Below are positions 8,901 to 15,892 of a DNA stretch of 15,892 bases, piece after piece. The notes beneath the pieces were generated by a model, which saw only the letters and a list, made by a program, of their open reading frames with translations, made no database searches and had not been told where the DNA came from. The DNA comes from UBA7445 sp042096455. Lineage in GTDB: Bacteria > Verrucomicrobiota > Verrucomicrobiia > Opitutales > Coraliomargaritaceae. The position numbers and the translations under genes are program-made. Location: assembly GCA_042096455.1 (NCBI GenBank), contig JBELLU010000040.1, positions 1 through 15,892 of the forward strand. Direction: 5' to 3'. How positions within the stretch are numbered: position 1 is the stretch's first letter; each line of letters opens with the position of its first letter.

Positions 8901-9111
8901 CACTTCACTCACCACTTTTGCGGGGCTCTTGCCGCTCCTTTTTGAAACCAGCCTACAGGCACAGTTTCTCATTCCAATGGCGACCTCCCTTAGCTTTGGG
9001 GTGCTCTTCGCCACCGCCATGACCCTCTTCCTCGTACCCGCCTTTTACAACATCCTGCAGGACGCTATTGAAGCTATCCTCCGCTCCTGGAACAAAGCCT
9101 TTAAGCCTTAG
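5917..9111 (+). CDS. RND efflux permease (AcrB/HAE-type)
   Basis: This 1064-residue inner-membrane pump has the usual RND length and layout: one N-terminal helix (about 10-30), a large periplasmic loop, a cluster of helices, a second large loop, and a final helix cluster. Family signatures are YPGAAPEEVE (49-58) and, in the fourth membrane helix, GIVVDDAIIVGE with the paired aspartates D394-D395, equivalent to D407/D408 of AcrB in the proton relay. At the position of AcrB Lys940, in GVVVNDSLVLVDF, there is Asn959. This substitution recurs in a large branch of AcrB-like proteins. The presence of acidic relay residues and absence of CusA-like metal motifs suggests organic substrates such as drugs, detergents or lipids; the actual cargo is unknown. 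It is the last gene of the operon; its stop overlaps the converging metW stop by 11 bp. Confidence 0.95.
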   Translation: MIRWFTKNGVAANLLAAIAIVCGFYVASTIKLELFPRLDLDTVTASVVYPGAAPEEVESGIVELIEDRIQDLEGIKRLRGNASEGYGMVVIEVERGYDATELRDKVKSRIDGITNFPQEAERPNVEELLVRNPVIFLALYGDTDIRNLKEIGEYIRDELNTRHGISQVDINGVAPYEISINVSEKSLRRYGLTFSDVAQAVQRNSIDIPGGAIKSRAGEILLRTNAKAYRAPEFEVLPVLTRPDGAIVTLGDIATIDDGFVDDELTTQFNNERAVLLSIYALGNQGVLDIAKRVRAFAKEVESELPPGIEIKPTNDFTYYLTGRLQMLIENGIFGLILVFLVLTLFLRPSLAFFVMLGIPISFLGALTLLPWFDISINLASLFGFILVLGIVVDDAIIVGESIFTQYQKHGGPGVEASVQGTHRVSTPVTFAVLTTIVAFVPILTMPGFIGKFFFPIPVVVIACLVWSLIESKLVLPYHLTLCKVGSGSDRENLGWLLRQQRKIADGMERFVRERYRPFLELAIRFRYATVSFFIGLLALMLSLLIGKHLPFVFFPEVPSDYMVAKLVMPEGTPAATTSAAIEKLEASLQKLRDEVKAQGYGDPFENVTVTAGGQPFSNMGGPNGSVSGTISPSLGEVGVELLKREDLADGGDIELLSAPNLAKRWRELTGPIAGVKELIYDANAAGQGGSPIDIQISGRDFKQLSEVAEAIKIKLATYQGLYDIRDNYSSGKREIQLELKPAAQALGLRTDDLGRQVRAAFYGIEAQRIQRGRDDIKVMVRYPREERESLENLEELRIRTATGGEVPFEEVADFKITQGFSSITRVDRRRVLNITANADKDIADLEQIKADLSGRNNAGEPFLDNLLKDYSGVSWSFEGEAREQADIFKSLFQMTILVLFIIYALLAVPLKSYLQPLIVMFVIPFGLIGAILGHLLLGQAMSILSILGFVALAGVVVNDSLVLVDFINQERKREVPLRDAIVNACSARFRPIILTSLTTFAGLLPLLFETSLQAQFLIPMATSLSFGVLFATAMTLFLVPAFYNILQDAIEAILRSWNKAFKP

Positions 9112-9709
9112 TTAGGTCGTAGATCGCGTAACCCGCAAAGAGTCCCGGCAAGAAGGGACAGGTATCGCGCCAATTACCCAAGAGGTATTCCCGGTTCACG
9201 ATCCGGATTCCGGCTGACTTGCAAAAGCCGTCAAACTCATCGATTGAGAATGGATTGGTCGGCTGGCTTTCATACCATTTCTTTGGATAGACTTCGTTTT
9301 CGATGCGTCGCCCGCGCGAAATAAAGCTGAGACGATTGCGCCAGTAACCATGATTCACAAATCCCACCGTTACATGTTTTCCCACCCTGAGGGCTTCCGC
9401 GAGCGTGGCACTCGGTTGTTCCAGCAGATCAACGGAACGACTGAAAATCACCCGGTCAAAACTGGCATCACCAAAATTTTCCAGAATCCCATGGACATCC
9501 CCGTGATACGCCGAAACTCCGCGCTTCACACAGCTTATGATTTTATCCAACTCAATATCCACACCCACTCCGTAGACTGACTGCTTTTGAATGAGCGATT
9601 CAAGCAGAACCCCCCGCCCGCAGCCGAGGTCCAATACGCGATCCCCGGCGTTCACCCAGCGGGCAATCACCTGAAAATCAACTTGTCGTTTTTTTGCGTT
9701 GGGATTCAT
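9101..9709 (-). CDS. metW: MetW methyltransferase-fold protein, methionine biosynthesis
   Basis: This 202-residue protein has a class I SAM-dependent methyltransferase fold. Motif I is LDLGCGRG (26-33) and the acidic end of the second strand is Asp51. The later segments KKWYESQP and the FSIDEFDGFC-like region match the MetW family rather than generic methyltransferases. metW is characteristically placed next to metX, as here, with only 3 bases between the metX stop and the metW start. MetW is reported to support MetX-dependent homoserine acylation in some bacteria; whether it methylates anything is not established. The start is ATG 9709. It is the last gene of the minus-strand block and converges with the RND permease, overlapping it by 11 bp. 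Confidence 0.9.
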   Translation of the reverse strand: MNPNAKKRQVDFQVIARWVNAGDRVLDLGCGRGVLLESLIQKQSVYGVGVDIELDKIISCVKRGVSAYHGDVHGILENFGDASFDRVIFSRSVDLLEQPSATLAEALRVGKHVTVGFVNHGYWRNRLSFISRGRRIENEVYPKKWYESQPTNPFSIDEFDGFCKSAGIRIVNREYLLGNWRDTCPFLPGLFAGYAIYDLTKA

Positions 9710-9712
9710 ACT

Positions 9713-10855
9713 TCAGCGATCGAGAAAAGTGCGTATTAATTGATCCAACTTGGGAGCGCGCAAGAGGAAGGAATCATGCCCGGCATCCAAGGCGAGTTCG
9801 GCATAGCTTGCGGGCTTACCCAAACGCAGCAGAGCTTCCACCACTTCACGGTTTGCCTGCGGCGGATAGAGCCAGTCGCTTCCAAATCCCACCACCAGAC
9901 CCGGAGCCTGCACCGCCGCAAGGGTTCCATCAAGGCTTCCGTCCGGGCCGTGCAAATCAAAACGATCCAACGCCTTTGTCAGATAAAGATAACTGTTCGC
10001 ATCAAAGCGCGAAACGAATTGTTGCCCCTGGTAGCGCAAATAACTCTCCACCTCAAACTCTACCTCGAAATGTTCCCGCGAGGAATCCTCCCCGCGCCGC
10101 TTGCGCCCAAAACGCGCCTCCATTCCGGCATCGGAAAGATAGGTGATATGCGCCATCATGCGTGCCACCGCCAAACCATGCGCCGGCGGTGCATCCGATT
10201 CATATTTACCCTGCAGCCACGCCGGATCACGCATGATCGCCTGACGCCCCGTGTCGTTAAAAGCAATGGCCTGAGCATTGTGGCGGGCGCAACAAGCCAG
10301 CGCGATATATCGACCCACCCGCTCCGGATAATCAATCGCCCATTGTAGCGTCTGCATGCCACCCATACTACCGCCAATGACCGCGTGCAAACGTTCCAGG
10401 CCCAATGAATCCAACAACAAAGCCTGCGCCCGTACCATGTCGCGCACCGTCAGCTTCGGGAAATCCAAATTATACCGCTCCCCCGTCTCGGGATTAATCG
10501 AGCGCGGCCCGGTCGAACCCTGACAACCACCGAGCACATTCGAGCAGATCACAAAATATTTGCGCGTATCGATCGGTTTGCCCGGCCCCACCATAAAATT
10601 CCACCAACCCTGCTTACGCTCGGTCATGTCATAAACCCCCGCGCAGTGATGATCTCCCGTCAGGGCATGGCAAATAAGAATCGCATTCGACTTCACCTTA
10701 TTCAAACGACCATAGGTCTCGTAACGCAGCGTCATCTCCGGAATTTGACCGCCGGATTCAAAGTTAAAAGGCACCTTCGACACAAAATCAGAGTGGGCCA
10801 CAATACCGACCTCACCCTCATCCAGTGCGGGTCCTGCCTCTTCCGAATCATTCAT
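9713..10855 (-). CDS. metX: homoserine O-acyltransferase (acetyl or succinyl)
   Basis: This 380-residue alpha/beta-hydrolase enzyme acylates the hydroxyl of L-homoserine, the committed step to methionine. The catalytic triad is visible: Ser163 in GGSMGG, Asp327 in GSDWLYPP, and His360 in DAGHDSF. Family segments include CHALTGDHH, SNVLGGCQGSTGP and KLTVRDMV. The preferred start is ATG 10855; a TTG six codons upstream is open but lacks a better ribosome site. MetX proteins use either acetyl- or succinyl-CoA, and I cannot decide which from inspection. It is paired with metW 3 bases downstream, and is separated from the upstream subtilase by 45 bases, where I see no clear terminator or promoter. 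Confidence 0.95.
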   Translation of the reverse strand: MNDSEEAGPALDEGEVGIVAHSDFVSKVPFNFESGGQIPEMTLRYETYGRLNKVKSNAILICHALTGDHHCAGVYDMTERKQGWWNFMVGPGKPIDTRKYFVICSNVLGGCQGSTGPRSINPETGERYNLDFPKLTVRDMVRAQALLLDSLGLERLHAVIGGSMGGMQTLQWAIDYPERVGRYIALACCARHNAQAIAFNDTGRQAIMRDPAWLQGKYESDAPPAHGLAVARMMAHITYLSDAGMEARFGRKRRGEDSSREHFEVEFEVESYLRYQGQQFVSRFDANSYLYLTKALDRFDLHGPDGSLDGTLAAVQAPGLVVGFGSDWLYPPQANREVVEALLRLGKPASYAELALDAGHDSFLLRAPKLDQLIRTFLDR

Positions 10856-10900
10856 AATGCCAGATTTAGGCAAGCTTCCCGCGATTTGCGAGACATGATT

Positions 10901-12484
10901 TTAATCGATCTTCGCGGGGGTAAAGCGAATAAAGCGGGTATTGTTCTCGGGGCGACGGTCCGCCGTCCCGTCCTCCAAAGCGACCCAGGCACCCATTTCA
11001 ACCATCGCATCCACCCCCGCCGACGGCAGATACCGATACACCGTTCGCTCCGCGATGGCTCCAGGGGCAAGCGATGTAATCATAAATTCCTCGGTGGCCT
11101 GCCCTGCCTGCACCACCGTCAACTCCGCTTTGGGGATCCAGGTAGTACCACGGTTTTGCACCACCACTTTTACGGGAACCCGCGTCCCGGGTTGCGATCC
11201 CAACTCCATGTGAATCGCCGCCAGCGCAAGGTCCCGCAAATCGGAAGTCTCGCGTTCCCGCAAACGATCCCAATCCACCAAACCGCCGCCGTAGTTTGCA
11301 TCAAACCCCGGCTCCCCCGCCTCATTCAATTGAGCCTTCAAAAGACGCACCGCATTTTCCGGCGCACCCCCGAGATCCTCGGAAAGCAAGGCCGCCAGCG
11401 TTCCGCTCACAAAAGGAGCCGCCGCCGAAGTACCGTTTATCTGGCGCTCCTTACCTTCCGGGTCGGCCACTACCACTCCGACCCCCGGTGCCGCAAAATC
11501 GATCCCTTTCGAGCGATTCGAAAAACCGGCATGGAGCCCGTTTCCGTCCACTGCGGTAACCGCCAGCACTTCGGCATACGCCGCCGGGTACGGTAATTGC
11601 GTCAGCGCATCGTTACCCGCCGCTGCGACCAACAAGGCTCCTTTCTCGTGCGCATAGCGAACCGCCTCACGCAAAAGCACCGTCTCTTGATAAAGCCCCA
11701 GGCTTAAATTGATCACATCTGCCCCCATATCCGCCGCCCTCACAATCGCCTCCGCCACATCAAAACTCGAGCCCTGTCCCGCCGCGTCCAAGACGCGGAA
11801 ATCCAAAAGGCGTGCCTCCGGCGCAATGCCGGTTTTCCCGCCCAGAATCGAAGCCACCGCAGTTCCGTGCGCCCTTGCGCTCGCCTTCACCCGATCATCG
11901 CTCACCCAATTATACGAATCTATTTCCACCCCTTCAAAAAGCCGATGATCCGCAATGCCCGAATCCAATACTGCGATCGCCACCCCCGAACCCCGGCCCT
12001 CAAGACCGCCGCCCGCGATCTCCTGCGCGCTTGCCCCAAATCCCTTCAGCGGCCCCAAGACCAGCGGATTGGATTCCAGCGGAGGTGCTGGCTGCCGCAC
12101 CCGATAATTAAACTCCACTTGCCCGCCGAAATCTGCCGGATCCGCAAAACGCAGCGAATCCGCGCGGAGGCGCACGAAGCGCAGGGCATCCAAACTTCCC
12201 AGCTTTACATCACCCGCTCCTCCCAGCGCATCCAGATAGGCACGATAGCTCGCCGCATCCGGGAAATATATCAGGACTTCATCCCCAACCGCATGCAGGG
12301 GGAAACGCACCGGCGGCGCGACCGTGAAATTTGGATTTGCGGCAGGCAACGGGCTTTCTGCCGCAGCTTGCGCCGGGTCGCGCTGCCCTGTCTCCGGGGC
12401 AAGTACTCCGGCATCGCGGCGCGCCAAATACCACCCCGCCAGTATCGCGACCACCACCCAGAAATATTTCCATTTATTTTTCAT
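10901..12484 (-). CDS. membrane-anchored subtilisin-family serine protease
   Basis: This 527-residue S8 peptidase carries the full catalytic set: Asp174 (AVLDSGI), His206 (AHGTAVAS), oxyanion Asn291 (AAAGND) and Ser353 (NGTSAAAP). The N-terminus is short and basic, followed by a hydrophobic stretch at about residues 8-19, with no clear signal-peptidase site, so it is probably an uncleaved signal anchor. A region at about 55-150 may be a prodomain. After the catalytic domain (about 165-410), residues 425-525 resemble a CARDB-like beta-sandwich (VVVQNRGTTW, SLAPGA, RRPENN), as often appended to secreted proteases. A GGGAG Shine-Dalgarno precedes ATG 12484. It sits 28 bases after sixA and upstream of metX. 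The protease call is certain; its substrate is unknown. Confidence 0.94.
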   Translation of the reverse strand: MKNKWKYFWVVVAILAGWYLARRDAGVLAPETGQRDPAQAAAESPLPAANPNFTVAPPVRFPLHAVGDEVLIYFPDAASYRAYLDALGGAGDVKLGSLDALRFVRLRADSLRFADPADFGGQVEFNYRVRQPAPPLESNPLVLGPLKGFGASAQEIAGGGLEGRGSGVAIAVLDSGIADHRLFEGVEIDSYNWVSDDRVKASARAHGTAVASILGGKTGIAPEARLLDFRVLDAAGQGSSFDVAEAIVRAADMGADVINLSLGLYQETVLLREAVRYAHEKGALLVAAAGNDALTQLPYPAAYAEVLAVTAVDGNGLHAGFSNRSKGIDFAAPGVGVVVADPEGKERQINGTSAAAPFVSGTLAALLSEDLGGAPENAVRLLKAQLNEAGEPGFDANYGGGLVDWDRLRERETSDLRDLALAAIHMELGSQPGTRVPVKVVVQNRGTTWIPKAELTVVQAGQATEEFMITSLAPGAIAERTVYRYLPSAGVDAMVEMGAWVALEDGTADRRPENNTRFIRFTPAKID

Positions 12485-12512
12485 CGAAGCTCCCGTTTAA
12501 AGGAGGCAAAAT

Positions 12513-13001
12513 TTAAAGGCTACGCGGGTCCAGCATCCAGCGCAGCGCCGCGGGCCCGGTTTCACCATGATTCGGGAAAGGCGACCAATTAAAGCACAAC
12601 AAGACACAGGTTTTAACGACAAGTCGCGCCCGACAACGTTCCCCACTCATTAAAAGTGAACTCAACGCTTCCATGCTTGGATTGTGACCCACCAGTAAAA
12701 CATCCTCCTGCATCGATTCCAAAACTGACACGACCTCCAAAGGATTCCCCTCCGGCACCAAAGACTCCAGCACCTCCGGTTCACTCAACGGCTCGCCGCT
12801 CCATGCCGCGCCCACCAATTCCAGAGTCTCCCGCGCTCGCACCAGCGAGCTGCACAGGACCCGCCCCGGCAAGTCATCCGGCGAGCGGCGCAAGAACTCA
12901 CCTAAAAGTTGAGCATGACTTCGCCCGCGCACCGTTAACTGCCGTTGTCCGTCCGGGTAGCCCGCTTCTGCCTGCGCATGGCGCAATAGATAAACATTCA
13001 T
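12513..13001 (-). CDS. sixA: SixA-type phosphohistidine phosphatase (histidine phosphatase family)
   Basis: This 162-residue protein belongs to the histidine phosphatase branch. The nucleophile His8 lies in LLRHAQAE near the N-terminus. SSLVRARET (51-59) supplies phosphate-binding arginines, and LLVGHNPS (102-109) supplies His106. Short length and the RHA-A-E N-terminus match SixA, which in E. coli removes phosphate from histidines of the nitrogen PTS phosphocarrier NPr. The final 35 residues are unusually variable. It starts at ATG 13001, 52 bases downstream of the GspC-like gene, and is followed 28 bases later by the subtilase. Its substrate here could be HPr (encoded at 3040-3345) or a histidine kinase relay; neither is shown. 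Confidence 0.85.
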   Translation of the reverse strand: MNVYLLRHAQAEAGYPDGQRQLTVRGRSHAQLLGEFLRRSPDDLPGRVLCSSLVRARETLELVGAAWSGEPLSEPEVLESLVPEGNPLEVVSVLESMQEDVLLVGHNPSMEALSSLLMSGERCRARLVVKTCVLLCFNWSPFPNHGETGPAALRWMLDPRSL

Positions 13002-13053
13002 ACGATCAGGATAAACCCAAAGCCCACCCTTGCAGTATTAAAATTCACGCCCC

Positions 13054-13920
13054 CTATCGGCGCAACTGCAGCGGGTAAACCTTGCCCTCCCGATCAATCA
13101 ACTCAACCGACCGCTCAGAAACACTCGCCAAGCCTATCGCCGGTATTCGCGAAACCAAATCGCCCTCGCGATAAATATCCTTCGGGCTGACCCCGCCTAA
13201 AATTACGGCAGATGCATACTCGCGGCGCTTCGGTTTCTGCTCAACCAGCTCCGCAGTAACGGTGTCACCCTCACGATAAACTTCCGGCACCGGATTTTCT
13301 CCCTCGGTCAATGCCTCCACTTCCTCCATTTCCACCGGTGAGGTCGCCTCCAGAGTCAGTCCCGCTATCACGGCTTCAATCGAGCGATACGCAGTGTTGC
13401 CATTCAACTGCCCCTGATCCGGTATCGCAATCTTGCCCAGCGTCAAAGCTTGCCCATCCTTCGTCTTTAAATCATCCCCCTCCCGCTTCCGTATCACGCC
13501 AAAACGCACAAAGAATCCGCTTTCATCCAGACCCATGTTCTCCGCAATATAGCTCGTCAATTCCTCTTCCTCAATTTCAACCTCGCCCGTCTCGGGATCC
13601 ACTTTTATCGCCAGCTCAACCGTGGGAAGCGCATCCTCCACAAGTTGATAATCCGCAACAAAGAGTTCCCGCTTCATCGTAGCATACTGCTGCCAATTAT
13701 TCGGCAACCAGCGTTCCTTGGTAAAGGCCTTGGCAATGCGGCTCGCCTCGATTTCAAGAACCGCCGTCGGCTTGCTCTCCTCCGCCATCAGCACCACCTG
13801 CTTCTCGAAATAGGCCTTGATGTCGATCCCATCAACCACTCCAATCCGGAAGAGCAAAAAGACCAAGGTCAATACCGCCGCCGGGATGACCACCTTTGGG
13901 TTATTGAGATGTCTTCGCAT
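13054..13920 (-). CDS. GspC/PilP-like inner-membrane protein
   Basis: This 288-residue bitopic protein has a basic N-terminus (MRRHLNNPK) and one membrane helix at about residues 10-28. A charged periplasmic region follows, with an acidic, Glu-rich segment around 110-120. The last 50 residues (about 237-286) have the pattern of the GspC homology region/PilP domain: ASAVILGG, then YREGD, then a strand pair ending VYPLQL. In type II secretion and type IV pili this domain links the inner-membrane platform to the secretin. YREGD also occurs earlier (215-219), suggesting a partial duplication. The start codon overlaps the stop of the GspM/PilO-like gene (TAATG), so the two are translationally coupled. 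The assignment rests on topology, C-terminal pattern and neighbours, and is moderate; the middle 150 residues match nothing I recognise. Confidence 0.6.
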   Translation of the reverse strand: MRRHLNNPKVVIPAAVLTLVFLLFRIGVVDGIDIKAYFEKQVVLMAEESKPTAVLEIEASRIAKAFTKERWLPNNWQQYATMKRELFVADYQLVEDALPTVELAIKVDPETGEVEIEEEELTSYIAENMGLDESGFFVRFGVIRKREGDDLKTKDGQALTLGKIAIPDQGQLNGNTAYRSIEAVIAGLTLEATSPVEMEEVEALTEGENPVPEVYREGDTVTAELVEQKPKRREYASAVILGGVSPKDIYREGDLVSRIPAIGLASVSERSVELIDREGKVYPLQLRR

Positions 13921-14528
13921 TATTCTTCCACCCCCTCACTTTCAGTCAACGCGCGCATCAGATAAACGACATCCAAGTCCACACGATAACCCCTCGAATC
14001 ACGCTCAATACAAATGCGCGAGAAATCCTTTATCGGTGACTTGCGCCACAAATAAGTGCAGGCCTGCATCAAGGAATGGGTCGGCAAAAACGAACTGTCA
14101 TCACTCAAGACCAGTCCTTGTGCGCGCCCCTCATATGCCACAACCAAAGCCCCCAAGCCCAAGACATCCTCCGGCATCTCCTCCATCTTGATTGCGGCCG
14201 ATTCAATCGACCAACCACTCGCCGCAAGTGCCGTGTTTAATACGCCCAAAAGACGCGCCTCCTCCACTTCATCCGCTGCCAAAAATTCATTGCTGAAAAT
14301 TTGAATACGTTTTAGCAAGTCACCTTGCCGCATACCCTCCAATTCTTCCGCAAGACGCTGACGGTCCTGCTTCAACTGCACCCGCTCCGCCAATAATGCC
14401 TCATATTGCGCCTCCACAGGACGATATCCCGTTCCCAAATAGATGACTCCCACTGTTGCCAGCGCCAGCAGAAAGATTACCGGATAGGAGGCTAGAATGG
14501 TATAAAGAATATAGAGCAGTTTGCGCAT
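13920..14528 (-). CDS. GspM/PilO-like assembly-platform protein
   Basis: This 202-residue protein has a short basic N-terminus, a membrane helix at about 14-33, a predicted coiled coil at about 36-69 (charged, Glu/Leu/Arg/Gln-rich), and a periplasmic alpha/beta domain. That is the standard GspM/PilO plan: cytoplasmic stub, one helix, coiled coil, ferredoxin-like fold. No residue signature is strict in this family, so the call depends on topology and on lying between GspL-like and GspC-like genes. In such machines GspM/PilO pairs with GspL/PilN. The stop overlaps the next start by one base (TAATG). AGGAG lies 12 bases upstream of the ATG, inside the end of the preceding gene, with 6 bases between the two genes. 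Confidence 0.65.
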   Translation of the reverse strand: MRKLLYILYTILASYPVIFLLALATVGVIYLGTGYRPVEAQYEALLAERVQLKQDRQRLAEELEGMRQGDLLKRIQIFSNEFLAADEVEEARLLGVLNTALAASGWSIESAAIKMEEMPEDVLGLGALVVAYEGRAQGLVLSDDSSFLPTHSLMQACTYLWRKSPIKDFSRICIERDSRGYRVDLDVVYLMRALTESEGVEE

Positions 14529-14534
14529 CCTTAC

Positions 14535-15884
14535 TTATTTCTCCTCAAATGGATAAAGTTTAAACGAGAGCGTAAAACTCCGCAAAGAACCCCTGCGATC
14601 AAAGCGCGACTCCCGGCTCCGTTCCCGCGCAAATGCCAACTGCCAGTCGCCATAGTTCCAACCCCGATTTTTAATGCTCGCTTCAAAACGCTCCAAGGTA
14701 TCCACCAGATCGATATCCGCCGTCAAAGGGCGACCCCGCATCTCAACTGAGAGACTCGGCTCCTCCACCACCAAACGGCAATCCAGCATGTCCAGCTCAA
14801 CCTCGTTCGGGAGGCTGTGTGAAATCGCCCCCACTGCCACCGCCATTGGCATCGGAACCGCGTCCTCCCGCGCTAGCCCGATTCGTTCACGGCTGAAGTC
14901 GATCACATGCATGAGCGCCTTATTGCTCACAATATCATTCTCAATCTTGCGCGTAGCCAATGACTCCGTCTGTATTTCCGTCTGCATCGCCTCCGCAAGC
15001 AACTGCACCTCCCGCTTGCGCTCCACTTGCGGCAACATGAACAGAAAGCTCAGACCAAAAGCCGTGACACTGAGCGCAAAGGCCCGATGACGACGTTTAC
15101 GCCAACGTTGACGATTCCGCTGCTTCGGCGCGATTAGATTCATTTTCAGCGACGGCTTGTCCTGCAATAAACGTCCAATCAGAGCAGTCTCCCTATCCGG
15201 TGCCGCATCATCTTCCCCCGACTCGAGTTGTAGCTCCAGAGTCTCCCCAAATTCCTGTTCCGTAAAAAGCGCCAAGCGCTTTGAACCCGACTCCAGCGAA
15301 TCCGCATTCGCATTTTCCCGCGCGACCCGGTTCACGAAAAGAAAACGACCCAGCGCATCATACGCCAACAAATAGCCGGATTCATTCACGGCACGATAAA
15401 TAATCCGCGACTTCCCGCTCTCATCCGGCCCCGCCTCAAGCATCGCCAGTGCGTGCGGTAAACTGAAAATTCCCTGGAGAACGATACCGGAATTCAAGGC
15501 CCAGCCTGCGATCGGTTCACTCAGCGCTTCCGGCAAACTGGCCACAAAATGAAAACTGTGCGCACCCTTCTCCGTCAATTCCATCGCCTGCGAAACCCAC
15601 GACCGTGGCACCGCACCATAGAGCTTTTCCTTGCGCTGCGCCATCAATTGACGCTGCAGCTTGCCTGCCAGCGGGGGCAAGCGTTCCACATGATGATCCA
15701 AGGCACCATGATCCAGATAAATCGTCAGGTGCGAAATCCGAAGCTTGCGCCCATTTTCCTTCAGGTAACTTAAAAGACCCTCCACCTTTTCAACCGGAGC
15801 CTCCGCTAGCAGAGCCGCCGACTTTCCCTTCCGCCGCCAGGCCGTCAGCTTCCCGTGATCCCATATGATGTATACCTGTGCCAT
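14535..15884 (-). CDS. GspL-like protein (PilM-like cytoplasmic plus PilN-like periplasmic parts)
   Basis: This 449-residue protein has three parts. Residues 1 to about 250 are cytoplasmic, beginning MAQVYIIWDHGKL, with a layout like the diverged actin-type domain of GspL/PilM. A basic stretch (254-266) precedes one membrane helix (about 267-285) and a coiled coil (287-320). The last 100 residues contain VGAISHSLPNEVELDML, MRGRPLTADIDLVDTLERFEASI and a terminal SFTLSFKLYPF, a pattern typical of the PilN/GspL ferredoxin-like periplasmic domain. GspL couples the secretion ATPase to the membrane platform. ATG 15884 is chosen because the protein is complete from it; only 8 bases of upstream sequence remain, so its promoter and upstream partner are outside the window. 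The match is by architecture and short motifs, not strong identity. Confidence 0.7.
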   Translation of the reverse strand: MAQVYIIWDHGKLTAWRRKGKSAALLAEAPVEKVEGLLSYLKENGRKLRISHLTIYLDHGALDHHVERLPPLAGKLQRQLMAQRKEKLYGAVPRSWVSQAMELTEKGAHSFHFVASLPEALSEPIAGWALNSGIVLQGIFSLPHALAMLEAGPDESGKSRIIYRAVNESGYLLAYDALGRFLFVNRVARENANADSLESGSKRLALFTEQEFGETLELQLESGEDDAAPDRETALIGRLLQDKPSLKMNLIAPKQRNRQRWRKRRHRAFALSVTAFGLSFLFMLPQVERKREVQLLAEAMQTEIQTESLATRKIENDIVSNKALMHVIDFSRERIGLAREDAVPMPMAVAVGAISHSLPNEVELDMLDCRLVVEEPSLSVEMRGRPLTADIDLVDTLERFEASIKNRGWNYGDWQLAFARERSRESRFDRRGSLRSFTLSFKLYPFEEK

Positions 15885-15892
15885 GCCGCTAA

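Noticed and set aside
10878..10918. CCCGCGA...TCGCGGG inverted repeat across the subtilase stop
   Set aside because: The arms are perfect but 27 bases apart and not followed by a T-run on the minus strand, so it is not a convincing terminator.

Overview
This window is bacterial chromosomal DNA that is almost entirely coding. No gene names its lineage outright. Four things together fit a Verrucomicrobiota-type (PVC) bacterium, possibly Opitutae-like: a Gram-negative envelope (lipoprotein outer-membrane channel plus RND pump), a metX-metW pair, an HPr with its serine regulatory site, and a diverged GspL/GspM/GspC-like cluster, with many genes lacking a clear Shine-Dalgarno. This is an inference with low-to-moderate confidence.

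Left part (1-3345). A CAT-anticodon tRNA on the minus strand, best read as tRNA-Ile2, opens the window. Next are a phage-type ORF6N-domain gene preceded by a near-perfect 22-bp palindrome, a small RRM-type RNA-binding protein on the minus strand, a single-polypeptide ABC exporter, and an HPr phosphocarrier with its own likely promoter.

Middle part (3432-9111). A complete tripartite RND efflux operon lies on the plus strand: outer-membrane lipoprotein, periplasmic adaptor and inner-membrane permease. The genes are joined by two ATGA stop/start overlaps, so they are probably translated together. No regulator gene is adjacent. The permease stop overlaps the converging metW stop by 11 bp.

Right part (9101-15884). 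All genes are on the minus strand and tightly packed, so in transcription order they read: GspL-like (PilM+PilN architecture), GspM/PilO-like, GspC/PilP-like, SixA-type phosphohistidine phosphatase, membrane-anchored subtilase, metX, metW. The first three look like the inner-membrane assembly platform of a type II secretion or type IV pilus machine. The ATPase, secretin and pseudopilins are not in the window and may lie upstream, beyond the right edge. The subtilase could be a maturation protease or cargo of that machine, but only gene order suggests this. metX and metW form the methionine-biosynthesis pair.

The most interesting regions are the diverged three-gene secretion/pilus platform with its adjoining subtilase, and the palindrome in front of the ORF6N gene. 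No CRISPR array, insertion sequence or intact prophage is visible, and no stretch over 300 bases lacks a gene.
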